A stretch of 64,000 nt of DNA from the NCBI RefSeq assembly GCF_030269925.1, contig NC_085135.1, forward strand, positions 5,456,753 to 5,520,752. Direction: 5' to 3'. Position numbers and translations under genes: made by a program. This document shows positions 33,361 to 42,895 of the stretch, piece by piece; the stretch's first letter is position 1, and each line of letters opens with the position of its first letter. The DNA is from Bombyx mori (taxonomy: Eukaryota > Arthropoda > Insecta > Lepidoptera > Bombycidae). Under the pieces are notes generated by a model that saw nothing but the letters and a program-made list of their open reading frames with translations, was not told the origin of the DNA and ran no database searches.

Positions 33361-35575
33361 ATGAGAGAGAGAGAGAGAGAGAGAGAATACACTTTATTGC
33401 ACACCAACACAATTTACATTCAAAAACAAAAACAGTCAAAAAGCACATATGTACAATAGGCGGTCTTATCGCTAAAAGCGATCTCTTCCAGACAACCGTT
33501 TAATTTACAGAAATTCTGTAAAATATAAAAAATATAGCAGGTATGTTGCGGTGTACCATATACAATACATTATTGTAGAAAATATATACATATAATAAAC
33601 AGATATATACCGTTTACATAATATAATATATACTAATATACATACTTACATACAATACATACTAATATACTTACACACACATAATAAATCAACAGTATGG
33701 AAATTATAATGATGCAACAAACAGCACTAAGCAGATAAGTAGTGTTCCTTCACCATTCTTTTAAAACAGTTTAAAGTTGGAGCACTTCTCACTGCATCCG
33801 GCAGAGCATTCCACAATCGAACCGCCTGGACGGTGAATGAATTGTCAAAGAACGATGTTGAATGCACCGGCATTTTCAGTCTCAGGTTATCCGATGATCT
33901 CAGAGAAAAATTATGCGTATCACCTAGGAACTCGAAACGTTCTTTGAGATATGTAGGGGTATGGGGGTTAAAGAGAGTACAGTATAGTAATGAAAGGACA
34001 TGAGTATTGCGGCGAAGGCGAATTGATAACCACTTGAGCTTAGTGCGAAATTCAGATATATGATCATATTTCCGTAACCCAAATATGAATCTTATGCAGA
34101 AATTTTGAAGCCGCTCAAGTTTATCAAGTTGTGTTTCGGTTAGATCCGGATAGCTGGAATCAGCGTAGTCAAGAATTGGAAAAAGTAAAGACTGTGCAAG
34201 CGCAGTTTTAGTGGCAGTTGGAAGAAAATTTCGTAACCGTCTCAACTATCCAGCTGATGCAAACACCTTCCGGCTAACCTCTTTTATTTGTGCGTTCCAT
34301 GAAAGGTTTTTATCAATTAAGATACCCAAATTTTTCACAGTATCGCTGATAGGAATTTGTGCGCCGTCAAATAAAATAGCCGGAAGCTGCGACCATATAA
34401 CTTTCGAACACATTCTTGAACTACCGACAACAATGACCTGTGTCTTTGACGGGTTCACCCTCAATCCATGAGACTTACTCCAACGGGACAATATCGATAA
34501 GTCATTGTTCAGGATCTTTATCGCGTTGGTCAGCTCTGGTAAAGAAGTTTGCGTATATATCTGTAGATCATCTGCGTACAGGTGGTAGGAAGAAGTAAGT
34601 TGTAAAGAAATAAAATTTATAAAAATTGAAAAGAGTAAAGGAGATAAAACGCCACCCTGCGGTACACCTACGTGCGTTTCACACCATGAAGAATAAACAT
34701 TCTCACAGTGAATACGCTGTCGGCGACCAGACAGGTAACTGCGAAACCAATCAACCACGGTTGGAGATATGTTAATGGAGCTAAGGATGGCTAGAAGTAT
34801 GTCGAAATCAACGGTGCCAAAAGCATTACTGAAATCTAGCAATGCCAACACCGTCAGTTTCCCACTCTCCATGCCAAATCTGATGGCATCCGTAATATGC
34901 ACCAGGGCTGTGACTGTGCCATGGCCAGGACGAAAGCCGGACTGATAAGGGTTTAAAAGCTCGTTTCTCGTAAGAAACTCACTGAGCTGGTTGTGAATCA
35001 GGCGTTCTAAAACCTTTGAAAGAAATGGTAGAATGGAAATTGGACGGTATTCTGAAAAGGATGTAGGATTCGGCTTTTTTGGCAGTGGTGTAATCTGCGC
35101 TTCTTTCCAAGCCTTTAGAAAGATGCCGCTAGATAATGATTCATTCAGGATATGACAAATAATGGGAAGGATTTGGTCTAGGATAGGAAGGATCATATTA
35201 CGGGCCACACAGTCACTTCCAACAGCATTGGAAGTTATGGATAATATGCTCCGCTTAACATCACAAGCCGTTAGGTGATTAAAAACAAATGGAGAACAAT
35301 TTGGGATCGGAAGAGATAAAATGTGATTTAATGTATTAGATTTAATTGTCCCGTCATAAAGGGATGACGCACAGAAATGTTGATTTAATAAATCAATACT
35401 TGAATGTGATAGATGAGAGTCATGTTGTAATTTTCCAATCCCCAGTGATTTAAGAAATTTCCAGACTCTAGCTGGATCACCATTTTCGATAGCACTATGG
35501 ATATGCTGGCGTTGTGCATCCCTACACACTCTGTTGCAGTGATTGCGGATTCGGTGATAATTTGTACTATTGTCA
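33361..35575 (-). mobile_element. LINE 'G' (CR1/Jockey group), 5' truncated, inserted in the hAT
   Basis: A minus-strand element with a 3' tail of GA repeats (33364-33386, CT on the element strand), a 3' UTR, and an ORF2 fragment starting in the linker before RT. The 5' end near 35575 is approximate. The dinucleotide tail instead of poly(A) suggests a CR1-group relative. No target duplication was recognised. Confidence 0.78.
33727..35575 (-). pseudogene. LINE G reverse transcriptase with one in-frame stop
   Basis: RT blocks: ARVWKFLKSLGIGK, EYRPISILPFLSKVLER, LALLDFSNAFGTVD, VGVPQGGVLSP, SYHLYADDLQIYT. A TAG at 34246-34248 falls between VFASAG and LRRLRNFLPTATK; the frame on both sides is the same and runs on to the stop at 33727. 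The endonuclease is absent. One nonsense change in an otherwise open thumb region suggests modest age. Confidence 0.82.
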
Positions 35576-35616
35576 GTGTTTTTTTTTATATTTTAATTTA
35601 GCAGCCTAATCAGTCA

Positions 35617-35740
35617 ATGGTACCTTGCTGGCCAAACAACATGTTTTAAATGAAGCAGGTAAATGTGCTAATTTTAAACCAAGTAAAGAAATGATGGCTA
35701 AAATGACAAGCAATGTATTGTATAAAAAGCATATGTAATT
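35617..35740 (+). pseudogene. hAT transposase remnant, C-terminal tail
   Basis: Encodes VNGTLLAKQHVLNEAGKC, then FKPSKEMMAKMTSNVLY and a stop. In related hAT proteins this tail follows the dimerisation block, so it is the continuation of 33000-33360 beyond LINE G. Confidence 0.6.
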
Positions 35741-35863
35741 ATGTATAGTAAAAAATATTTTTGATGTGTACTATTGTTTTTATTCAAAACTACGAAATGT
35801 ACTACTTTTTTAAAGGTGGTATACTATTATCTTAATTTTACATCTGACAGCCCTGATCGTAAG

Positions 35864-36057
35864 TCGCCCGCGCGATTCGCTCGGTACATTTCGCCGGTCG
35901 CTTCGCCATATAATATTAAGTGTATAAACTATGGCTTCGCCGGTCGCCGGTGCGTGTGGCTTGTTAGGTACATTTCTATGCGCTTATTTTAGTCGCTAGA
36001 CGCTTCGCCGTTCGCACCGCGCGAATATTCGTATCGGCGAATGTCCCGTGGCCAGGC
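35864..36057. other. Anonymous CG-rich segment between hAT and Copia LTR
   Basis: Repeated words TTCGCCGGTCGC and TCGCCGTTCGC, no long frame. It is the right half of the sequence into which the hAT inserted. It is a possible unclassified repeat, and I see no gene. Confidence 0.5.
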
Positions 36058-36163
36058 TGTAATAGTAGACTGCTAATACTAATACAAAGAAGGTCTCTCT
36101 TATTTAGATCTTATTCTATGGTTATTCTTAACTTATAACTATTAATTTAAAATACATTTAACA
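36058..36163 (-). repeat. Probable 3' LTR of Copia K
   Basis: 106 bp, TGTAATAGTAG...ATTTAACA on the plus strand (TG...CA), lying just after the RNase H stop at 36169 with GTGAGTGAA as a weak polypurine tract. There is no partner LTR in the window, so the boundary is tentative. Confidence 0.5.
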
Positions 36164-36168
36164 TTCAC

Positions 36169-36544
36169 TCACATTAAACCTAATAGATGTCTAAAGTTAT
36201 TAAATTTACTTACAGGTAAAGACTTTGTAAAGAAATCAGCTAATTGACAATCTGTTTTAATAAATTTCAGAACTACAATATTACTGTCAATTTTGTCTTT
36301 AATAAAATTAAACTTAATATCGACATGTTTTACTCTTTTATTATTCTCAGGATTATTTCCAATATTTATGGCTGCCTGATTATCTACAAAGATAGTGATA
36401 GGACAAACAGAAATCTCAAAATCTTTTAAAATATTTTTAAGCCAACAAGCCTCAACAACTGCAGAACTCAGAGCTTTTAGTTCTGCCTCAGAAGATGACA
36501 AACTAACAGTAGGTTGCTTCCTAGATGACCACATAATAGGACAA
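36169..36544 (-). pseudogene. Copia K pol, RNase H C-terminal part
   Basis: CPIMWSSRKQPTVSLSSSEA, ACWLKNILKDF, ITIFVDNQAAINI, KHVDIKFNFIKDKI and ADFFTKSLP are diagnostic of Copia RNase H. It ends LLGLM at 36169. The frame is clean. Confidence 0.88.
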
Positions 36545-36548
36545 TTAA

Positions 36549-37682
36549 CACGTTCACTGCGCCATTATTATCAAAGAACTTTCAGCTGGTGCTTTGGAGA
36601 CCTAAAAGATCTCGAAACTTACCCACCCTTTGGTGCGTTTGAGACCTAATCATTCTCCTAAAGATACAGTTTTGAAAATAATTTATATCTTCCAAAAAAA
36701 CAATGACATATACTTTGAAGTTTTTGTGGATGAAAGATAGCCTATTGATTTATATTTTGCTAGGTTCGCACGCAGTTATGACATTTGAATAAACTATAAA
36801 TACCAAAAAAAAAATTGATATCGATTGTATCTCGTACCGCAACCGAAGATAGTTCAATATGTGTAGTAAGTAGTGATGGGAATAAAATAATATTTCAGTT
36901 GTCGATTGAAATAGTTTTATTAATTATGCAAAGTGTTTTTCATTAAAACATGCAAGCACATTGATTGCTTGCATTGCGCGCATATGGTAAGAATTCGTTT
37001 AGTTTTTTTAGAAGTGTCAGTGCTGTTTAATGTGCATCGTAATTTTTCGTAACAATCCACACAACGTCTTTTTTTGTCGCCACGTTGGAAAATATGATCA
37101 GTACATCTTCCTTCGGGGAATCCTGTAAATTTGAACATTTTCCAAAATTTTTATTTTACTGGACGATGCAGCAGTATAATCCGGCTTTGATTTTTTGTTA
37201 GAAATCTCACCAAAATAAATAGAATTTTTTACACTTTTTTCTTTTAAAAGAACTCATTGTTTATCAAAAATAATCAACACGTAGGTATATACGCGAGTGT
37301 TATTTCCAAAACGTGCGCGAAAGCTCCCACGTCGATGCTAGGACAACACTAAAACGAGTCACGCAGCGCCCGCGCCGCCCACCCTCGCTCTCTTGCGTCT
37401 ACGAGGCCTACGATTCCACGAGTACCGACATATCTCCTAACGCAAGGAATGAATATAATTACAGTACTGTGCGTTAGGGACCTAATCCATCTCTAATTTC
37501 TTTTTTAATGTCCTTGAATTCAGCTTTAAGTAGGAAGCAAATATGTATATTTGTCGTACTCATACTTAAAGAACTTTACACGTTAGATCCTCCCGCAAGG
37601 AGTGAAACAACACGATTATATTCAACGCACAACACAAAAGTCCTGCAAGAGATCTGATAGATCTCGTAATGCAGCGAACGTG
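36549..37682 (-). mobile_element. piggyBac-like element 'P', defective, in a TTAA of Copia K
   Basis: Flanked by TTAA on both sides (36545-36548 and 37683-37686). TIRs start CACGTTCACTGCGCC at the left and CACGTTCGCTGCATTACG at the right. A TTAA target and ends of this kind fit the piggyBac superfamily. It is 1134 bp with only a C-terminal fragment of transposase (36920-37138). The remaining internal sequence (37139-37660) shows no coding sense. Confidence 0.88.
36920..37138 (-). pseudogene. piggyBac transposase Cys-rich C-terminal domain remnant
   Basis: Reads GDKKRRCVDCYEKLRCT, then ICAQCKQSMCLHVLMKNTLHN. Paired CxxC motifs with a basic lead-in match the C-terminal zinc-binding domain of piggyBac transposases, which binds the TIR. 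The catalytic DDD core is absent. Confidence 0.7.
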
Positions 37683-37686
37683 TTAA

Positions 37687-38011
37687 ATAATTTAAACACA
37701 TATCCTGATGTTGACTTTCTATCATTAATATCGCTTCCCCAGTCAGAATCAACATATCCAATCAAATCAGTACTTTCATTACTATTGAAAGTCAGCTTTA
37801 GGTCAAGTGTAGCATTTACATATCTGAGCACTCTCTTTAGAGCTTTTAACAGTGCTTCATTTGCACAATTTTGAAAACGACTTAAATATCCTACACTAGG
37901 ACATAAATCAGGTCTAGTACATAAAACAGCATACATTAATAAAGATCCAAGAATTTGTCTACATTGATTTTCTAACTTAGGATCTAAGTTATTTGACTGA
38001 AACATCTGAAA
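37687..38011 (-). pseudogene. Copia K pol, RT end and RNase H start
   Basis: FQMFQSNNLDPKLENQCRQ, ILGSLLMYAVLCTRPDL, LSRFQNCANEALLKALK, RVLRYVNATLDLKL and LIGYVDSDWGSDINDRKSTS are standard Copia blocks. The GSL(L)MY segment has one extra Leu relative to the usual GSLMY. It is bounded by the piggyBac element and the composite block. Confidence 0.88.
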
Positions 38012-38257
38012 TCCACAGATTCGGTAGAATCTGGCGCCAAGCTCCGTTAAAAAATCCCGTTGTAAACGGAGCGCCAGACTACCCACTGTGTTTACTGTAA
38101 GCAGAACGGTTTTTTGAGGTTGCGAAATTTTATCCACAGATTCGGTAGAAACTGGCGCCAAGTTCCGTTAAAAAATCCCGTTGTAAACGGAGCGCTAGAC
38201 TACCCACTGTGTTTACTGTAAGCAGAACGGTTTTTTGAGGTTGCGAAATTTTATTTA
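38012..38257 (+). repeat. Two tandem ~121-bp satellite-like units
   Basis: Units start at TCCACAGATTCGGTAGAA (38012 and 38133) and end near GAGGTTGCGAAATTTTA, differing at few positions. A third copy in inverted orientation lies at 45896-46045. Each contains an internal inverted pair: TCCGTT...AACGGA near the middle and GATTCGGTAGAATC near the start. The left unit forms the outer edge of the block inserted in Copia K. Confidence 0.85.
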
Positions 38258-38290
38258 ATTCTACGGTACTTCTGGTTCCTAAATTATATA

Positions 38291-38386
38291 TGTCGGCGCA
38301 AATATGACTATTTACCTACTGATCATCAACTAATTACTCTGTGATAAGAAATTGATGTTAAACAGTTCCTTTTATTGTAATTTCAA
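38291..38386 (+). repeat. 96-bp direct repeat R, left copy
   Basis: TGTCGGCGCAAATATGAC through TTATTGTAATTTCAA. It is repeated without visible change at 40181-40276, bracketing the promoter-like block, the degenerate coding pieces and the minisatellite. It could be the scar of a tandem duplication. Confidence 0.85.
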
Positions 38387-38398
38387 TACTTTACACAA

Positions 38399-38774
38399 TA
38401 CTTTAAAACGTGTTTGAAAAACGTGTAAACCCGCTCACGTGTTTGAAAAACGTGTAAACACGCTCACGTGTTTAAAACGTGTAAACACGCTCACGTGTTT
38501 AAAACGTGTCAACACGCTCACGGGTACGAAGCCCCATAAATACGGCCGTGCTGTCTAGCACTGACTGATTCATGTCCGAGCCGTTGTACTATACGGATAT
38601 CTCTGTAACGTTGTTATGCTTCTCGTGCAATATACGAAGTTCTCGTGAAGTTCTCGTGAAGTTTTGTTTCGGAAACCCAAACATGAGTCATTCGTCAAGA
38701 AAGTAATGACCGCGACGTCAGCGGTGCTGACGTCACACTTTTTACAAACAATACAAACGTCCCTACTCCGTCAT
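38399..38774 (+). promoter_or_regulatory. 376-bp promoter-like block, left copy
   Basis: Nearly identical to 46046-46421. It starts with four tandem ~27-29-bp units built on CGTGTTTGAAAAACGTGTAA and ACACGCTCA (38408-38525). A TATA-like CCCATAAATACGG follows about 25 bp before GTCTAGCACTGACTG, then tandem TTCTCGTGAAG words and a CGACGTCAGCGGTGCTGACG near-palindrome containing CRE-like TGACGTCA halves. The layout suggests a promoter and leader of an unidentified element; function is inference. Confidence 0.5.
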
Positions 38775-38937
38775 CAGAAGCGGGATCACACGCCGCCTCC
38801 GCTCAGCAACAACCTGGTGACCAGATAACCGTATCGGCGGATAATGACTACCCTCCAGCATCAGCCGATAAGCCTGTACCGTCTGCTTCACAAATCAGCA
38901 TGGTCGAGCGACGGAATCAACAATCAACTGATCAATG
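38700..38937 (+). pseudogene. Unknown open segment ending in a Q/S-rich peptide, copy 1
   Basis: One frame reads RQESNDRDVSGADVTLFTNN, TNVPTPSSEAGSHAASAQQQ, PGDQITVSADNDYPPASADK and MVERRNQQSTDQ before a stop at about 38937. There is no convincing start: an ATG at 38683 is in another frame and stops quickly. A diverged copy of the C-terminal ~50 residues lies at 39283-39437, and its differences leave the peptide recognisable. I do not recognise the family. Confidence 0.4.
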
Positions 38938-39282
38938 AATACAAAAGATAAGTTTTTATTTTTGATTACTAAAATTTCACCACAAAATTCATCTGAAGAC
39001 CATGATATCCTTACACAACGAACAACACCTTACACATTCTTATCCCACCTTCAATAAATCTACGAGAACCTCCGAGAAATCTACGAGAACCTCCGAGAAA
39101 TCTACGAAAACCTCCGAGAACCCTACAATAAAATCGCATTAATAGTCTCAAACTTACATAGTTACAAGTAACGCAAGTATAACAGATGCGCTACTCAGAG
39201 AAACTTTTTATTCCTGCAGATTAATGGGAATCAAAGAAAACCTACGAGAATCAACGAGGCTGGTGCAGAGCGCGCACCGCCC

Positions 39283-39437
39283 AAGTGGGATCACATGCCG
39301 CCTCCGCTGAGCAACAACCTGGAGACCAGATAACCGTATCGGCGGAAGAAGACTACCCACCAGCATCAGCCGATGAACCTCTACCATCTACTTCACAAAC
39401 CAGGATGGTCGAACAACAAAATCAACAATCGGCATAA
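39283..39437 (+). pseudogene. Unknown Q/S-rich peptide, copy 2
   Basis: VGSHAASAEQQPGDQITVSA, EEDYPPASADEPLPSTSQTR and MVEQQNQQSA before a stop. It is followed, as in copy 1, by an AT-rich stretch (AAGTTTTTATTTTTGATTA). Base changes relative to copy 1 mostly keep the peptide similar, which hints at past coding selection. Confidence 0.4.
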
Positions 39438-39469
39438 GGATAAGTTTTTATTTTTGATTAATAAAATTA

Positions 39470-40012
39470 CGCCACCACATGAGTACCACAGTGTACGCCA
39501 CCACATGAGTACCATAGTGTACGCCACCACATGAGTACCACAGTGTACGCCACCACATGAGTACCACAGTGTACGCCCACTACATAAGTACCACAGTGTA
39601 CGCCCACTGCATAAGTACCACAGTGTACGCCCACTACATAAGTACCACAGTGTACGCCCACTACATAAGTACCACAGTGTACGTCCACTACATAAGTACC
39701 ACAGTGTACGTCCACTACATAAGTACCACAGTGTACGTCCACTACATAAGTACCACAGTGTACGTCCACTACATAAGTACCACAGTGTACGTCCACTACA
39801 TAAGTACCACAGTGTACGTCCACTACATAAGTACCACAGTGTACGTCCACTATATAAGTACCACAGTGTACGTCCACTACATAAGTACCACAGTGTGCGT
39901 CCACTACATAAGTACCACAGTGTACGTCCACTACATAAGTACCACAGTGTACGTCCACTACATAGTACCACAGTGTACGTTCACTACATAAGTACCACAG
40001 TGTACGTCACAA
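39470..40012. repeat. 27-bp minisatellite, about 20 units
   Basis: The unit is roughly ACGTCCACTACATAAGTACC plus ACAGTGT; the first four units are 26 bp with ACGCCACCACATGAGTACC. Because the unit is a multiple of three, long spurious frames appear on both strands. Each unit contains GTAC and CACAGTGT, so it is rich in small palindromes. Confidence 0.95.
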
Positions 40013-40180
40013 TATAAAACTACACAAAATAAGTTACTTTCAAAGTAACATAAAAAGGTACACAGATACCAATCTCAGAAACAGACATTCCATTGTTTCA
40101 GATGGACTCCAAGAACTCTCTGGTAATACACCATACATGGGCGGCTGGTGCAGAGCGCGCACCGCCTGTCAGTATGGCCG

Positions 40181-40276
40181 TGTCGGCGCAAATATGACTA
40201 TTTACCTACTGATCATCAACTAATTACTCTGTGATAAGAAATTGATGTTAAACAGTTCCTTTTATTGTAATTTCAA
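40181..40276 (+). repeat. 96-bp direct repeat R, right copy
   Basis: Same sequence as 38291-38386. It abuts the start of element T at 40277. Confidence 0.85.
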
Positions 40277-41323
40277 TCCGAACAAAAACAGTTTCACTGT
40301 AAAAAATTGCGCCAAGTCCACGTTTATAAAACTCATCTCAATAACATTTGCACTTTACAAAAAAAAGAAGACTTCAATAGCTTTCATTCTCTACAAAAAT
40401 ATGTGAAATACAAAAAAATACCAAGAAACCGTCATAAAGATGAAAAAATTAAAAAAAAATTGTTGAAAATTTAAAAATAAAAAAATAAAAATTTTATCGT
40501 ACTTGGCGCGCGTCATTGAGTACCCCAAAATTTTCAGGATAAATGAACATCCTTTCAATGTTTAGAAATTTATAAGTAGGTCAACCTATGAAATGCATAA
40601 ATGTAATTAATGAATTATTATTTCATAATAAGTTTTACAAAAGTTAAGTAAAATCGACATCTCATACGTATGTTATTTGAATTTTTTTCATTTCCCACTC
40701 ATCTTTTATGATTTGAACTAAACACCCTCTCGTGTTCGCTTATACAAATACAAGCTACTTACGAGTCGATACGTATGTATACGTTGGCTTCAAAACATTT
40801 GAAAAAATTCTCAAAGATGTTTTTCAAAGGGTAGAAAAGAATAATAAAGTTTCAGCTGAATCTAAAGGGGTCGAACGCAAAAGTGGTCGATTTGGCATAT
40901 AATAGCCCATAGGTATATAGTGAGAGCTGTTGAAAATTACCGTAGTTCTGTCTCAATTTCTCATAAAACGCTAACAAGAGCGAAAAAGATAACCTGGGTA
41001 ACTTTTTCAGCTTTCACTGTATATTAAAGCAAAATGGTTTTTTTCTCGGGTTGAAATTCTTCCGAAAAATTTTGGGGTACTCAATGACGCGCGCCAAGTA
41101 CGATAAAATTTTTTTTTTTTTATTTTTAAATTTTCAACATTTTTTTTTTAATTTTTTCATCTTTATGACGGTTTCTTGGTATTTTTTTGTATTTCACATA
41201 TTTTTGTAGAGAATGAAAGCTATTGAAGTCTTCTTTTTTTTGTAAAGTGCAAATGTTATTGAGATGAGTTTTATAAACGTGGACTTGGCGCAATTTTTTA
41301 CAGTGAAACTGTTTTTGTTCGGA
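40277..41323. mobile_element. Long-TIR element T, copy 1
   Basis: 1047 bp. About 240 bp at the left (TCCGAACAAAAACAGTTTC...) is the reverse complement of the right end (...GAAACTGTTTTTGTTCGGA). The AT-rich middle has no transposase. Copies: 49600-51195 (inverted, carrying a SINE) and 58921-59967 (same length). It looks like a foldback or MITE-like non-autonomous DNA element; no family was recognised. Confidence 0.75.
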
Positions 41324-41438
41324 TTTCATATCTTTTTGTTAAGTATTATTTTTTGCTCATTTATTACTAATTAAAAATAAATTATAAATATGTAGTCACT
41401 CAGCTTAAAAGCTAATGAAACGCTCAATTAATTAGTGT

Positions 41439-41663
41439 TTTAATGTTAGGTGCCCGACTGGCATGAGACTCTCGGGTTGTCAGTTCCGGTATCGACCGGG
41501 GACGCGTGTATTCTGCTTCAAAGTCTGGCGCGCACTAATTGGGGGTGCGAATGATGCAACAGATGCGCGGGCGCGGGTAGCGCGGGGTGGGTCGTCGCGG
41601 CACGGACCTGAGTCACATTCTCTTTGGCTGCTGTTGCCCCGCGAAACGGAACGTTGCGTTACA
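41439..41663 (-). repeat. 3' LTR of L1
   Basis: 225 bp, TTTAATGTTAGG...GCGTTACA on the plus strand. The GC-rich middle contains GATGCGCGGGCGCGGG. It is 98% alike to 44439-44663 by eye. Confidence 0.88.
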
Positions 41664-41711
41664 TACTCCCCCTCCAAGTTGGGAACGCGTCCCGAGTCCA
41701 ACTTGGGACTG

Positions 41712-41981
41712 TTAGTCTGAAGACGCGGCGGCCTTCCTCTTTGCCTCTTTGGCATAATTGGATTTCGTACTTGAATTTGACGGAGAGTGGGTTAAATCCG
41801 CGGTGTGATACTTGCCGATGACATTGTTTGACAAGTCTGCTATGAAGTACGTTGTAGGACTAACTATTTTTACTACGCGATACGGGCCATCCCGTCGTGG
41901 CATGAACTTACGTGTTACACCCCTAGACGCATAAGCAAGCCATAACGAAGGAAATACTCTTCCAGTAGGACTCGGGAGCAA
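41712..41981 (-). pseudogene. L1 integrase C-terminal remnant
   Basis: Reads SPTGRVFPSLWLAYASRGV, KFMPRRDGPYRVVKIVSPTT and YHTADLTHSPS. The RDGPYRV block is the GPY/F-type module that follows the integrase core in Gypsy elements. The preceding catalytic core is missing. Confidence 0.7.
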
Positions 41982-41984
41982 GCC

Positions 41985-42895
41985 ACGGCGGTGGCATCAA
42001 CAAGTGCGTAGAGTTCTACCCATCTTGTAGCTACATCCTCTACCAGGAGTACCCATCGCTCCCCCTGCTCTCCTTCTGGCAGTGGCCCGAACAAATCGAT
42101 TGCGAGAAGCTCTCCTCGCTGTTGAAGCACAGGAGTGAGCCTATACGGCGGTACCGATATAGGCGGATGATCACCGGTATCAATGTGGTGCTCGGCGTAA
42201 AGGGTTGGGGCTCCCCCCACCCTAAAGATGTCTCCATTCTGCTGCAATAAATGTGATAGCTGCTGCCGTTCATCGGAGCCAAGCATAGAACCCTTATCAT
42301 CACGCAGGAAGTCAGCAGTAGAAGCAAACATGCATGGCTTAGGGCACTCATATTCAATTGGATAGGTAACCCGTTTTCCCGAAAAATGCCAAGTGGATGA
42401 AGCAAAGTCAAGCACAATACCTGCCGCCACCAAAAAATCCATGCCAAGCAAAGTTTCATTATTTTGAGCATCTGGAAAAACAGTAAATTCAAGGGTTTCT
42501 GACCTTTCGGGACTTATCCTTACTTCTAGAGTAGTGAGCAAAACTCGGCGGGTGCGCGCGGAACCGTCTGCAAGCCTCACCCGACGCCTGGTTTCCTCAC
42601 ACGGATGGTTATGCTTTAACAGCAATTCATAAAGCAACGCACCGGTAACGCTACTCTTAGCTCCCGTATCCAACAAAGCATTACCTCGTATACCTAAAAT
42701 TTGAACACTTAAAATTGGTCTTAACCTAACCTGGTGCTCAGTAGAGTTACTCTGGGCAACACTTTTCACATTAGAATTAATCGTCGAAAAATGTCCGACG
42801 TTTTCCATGGTCACACTATTTTCGTTCATCATGGTCACCCACCCTATCGCGGCCACTTGGTACCTCGGAATAACTATGTTTTGGTTCGGTACCAC
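41985..42895 (-). pseudogene. L1 pol remnant: protease, RT stub, integrase stub
   Basis: Protease site ALLDTGAKSSVTGALLYEL with flap region and LLGMDFLVAAGIVLDF. It then starts a Gypsy RT lead-in (HHIDTGDHPPISVPPYRLTP) but jumps within a few residues to integrase (LLAIDLFGPLPEGEQGERW, VEDVATRWVELYAL). At least RT, RNase H and the integrase zinc domain are lost. L2 has the same deletion join. Confidence 0.8.

Larger units (their letters stand above)
32714..35855 (+). mobile_element. hAT-superfamily DNA transposon 'H', defective, carrying LINE G
   Basis: The terminal inverted repeats are CAGCGCTGTCAGATGTA at 32714-32730 and, reversed, CAGGGCTGTCAGATGTA at 35839-35855: 17 bp with one mismatch. 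The 8-bp ATCGTAAG lies on both sides (32706-32713 and 35856-35863). TIRs starting CAG and 8-bp duplications are the hAT signature. Without LINE G the element is only about 0.9 kb and keeps just the transposase C-terminal part. Confidence 0.92.

Noticed and set aside
33052..33459. A 135-codon plus-strand gene at 33052-33459
   Set aside because: Its first part is out of frame with the hAT protein, its middle is hAT remnant, and its end runs into the GA-repeat tail and antisense 3' UTR of LINE G.
36545..37686. A domesticated piggyBac gene
   Set aside because: Only ~70 codons of the C-terminal domain remain between TIRs; the catalytic core is gone.
38012..38257. CRISPR-like or telomeric array
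   Set aside because: Only two adjacent units without unique spacers in an insect genome; they are satellite-like repeats.
39393..39991. Long frames on both strands with 9-residue repeats (SGRTLWYLC type and VHCGTYVVD type)
   Set aside because: They are produced by the 27-bp minisatellite, whose unit length is a multiple of three; there is no start context or homologue and both strands are open.
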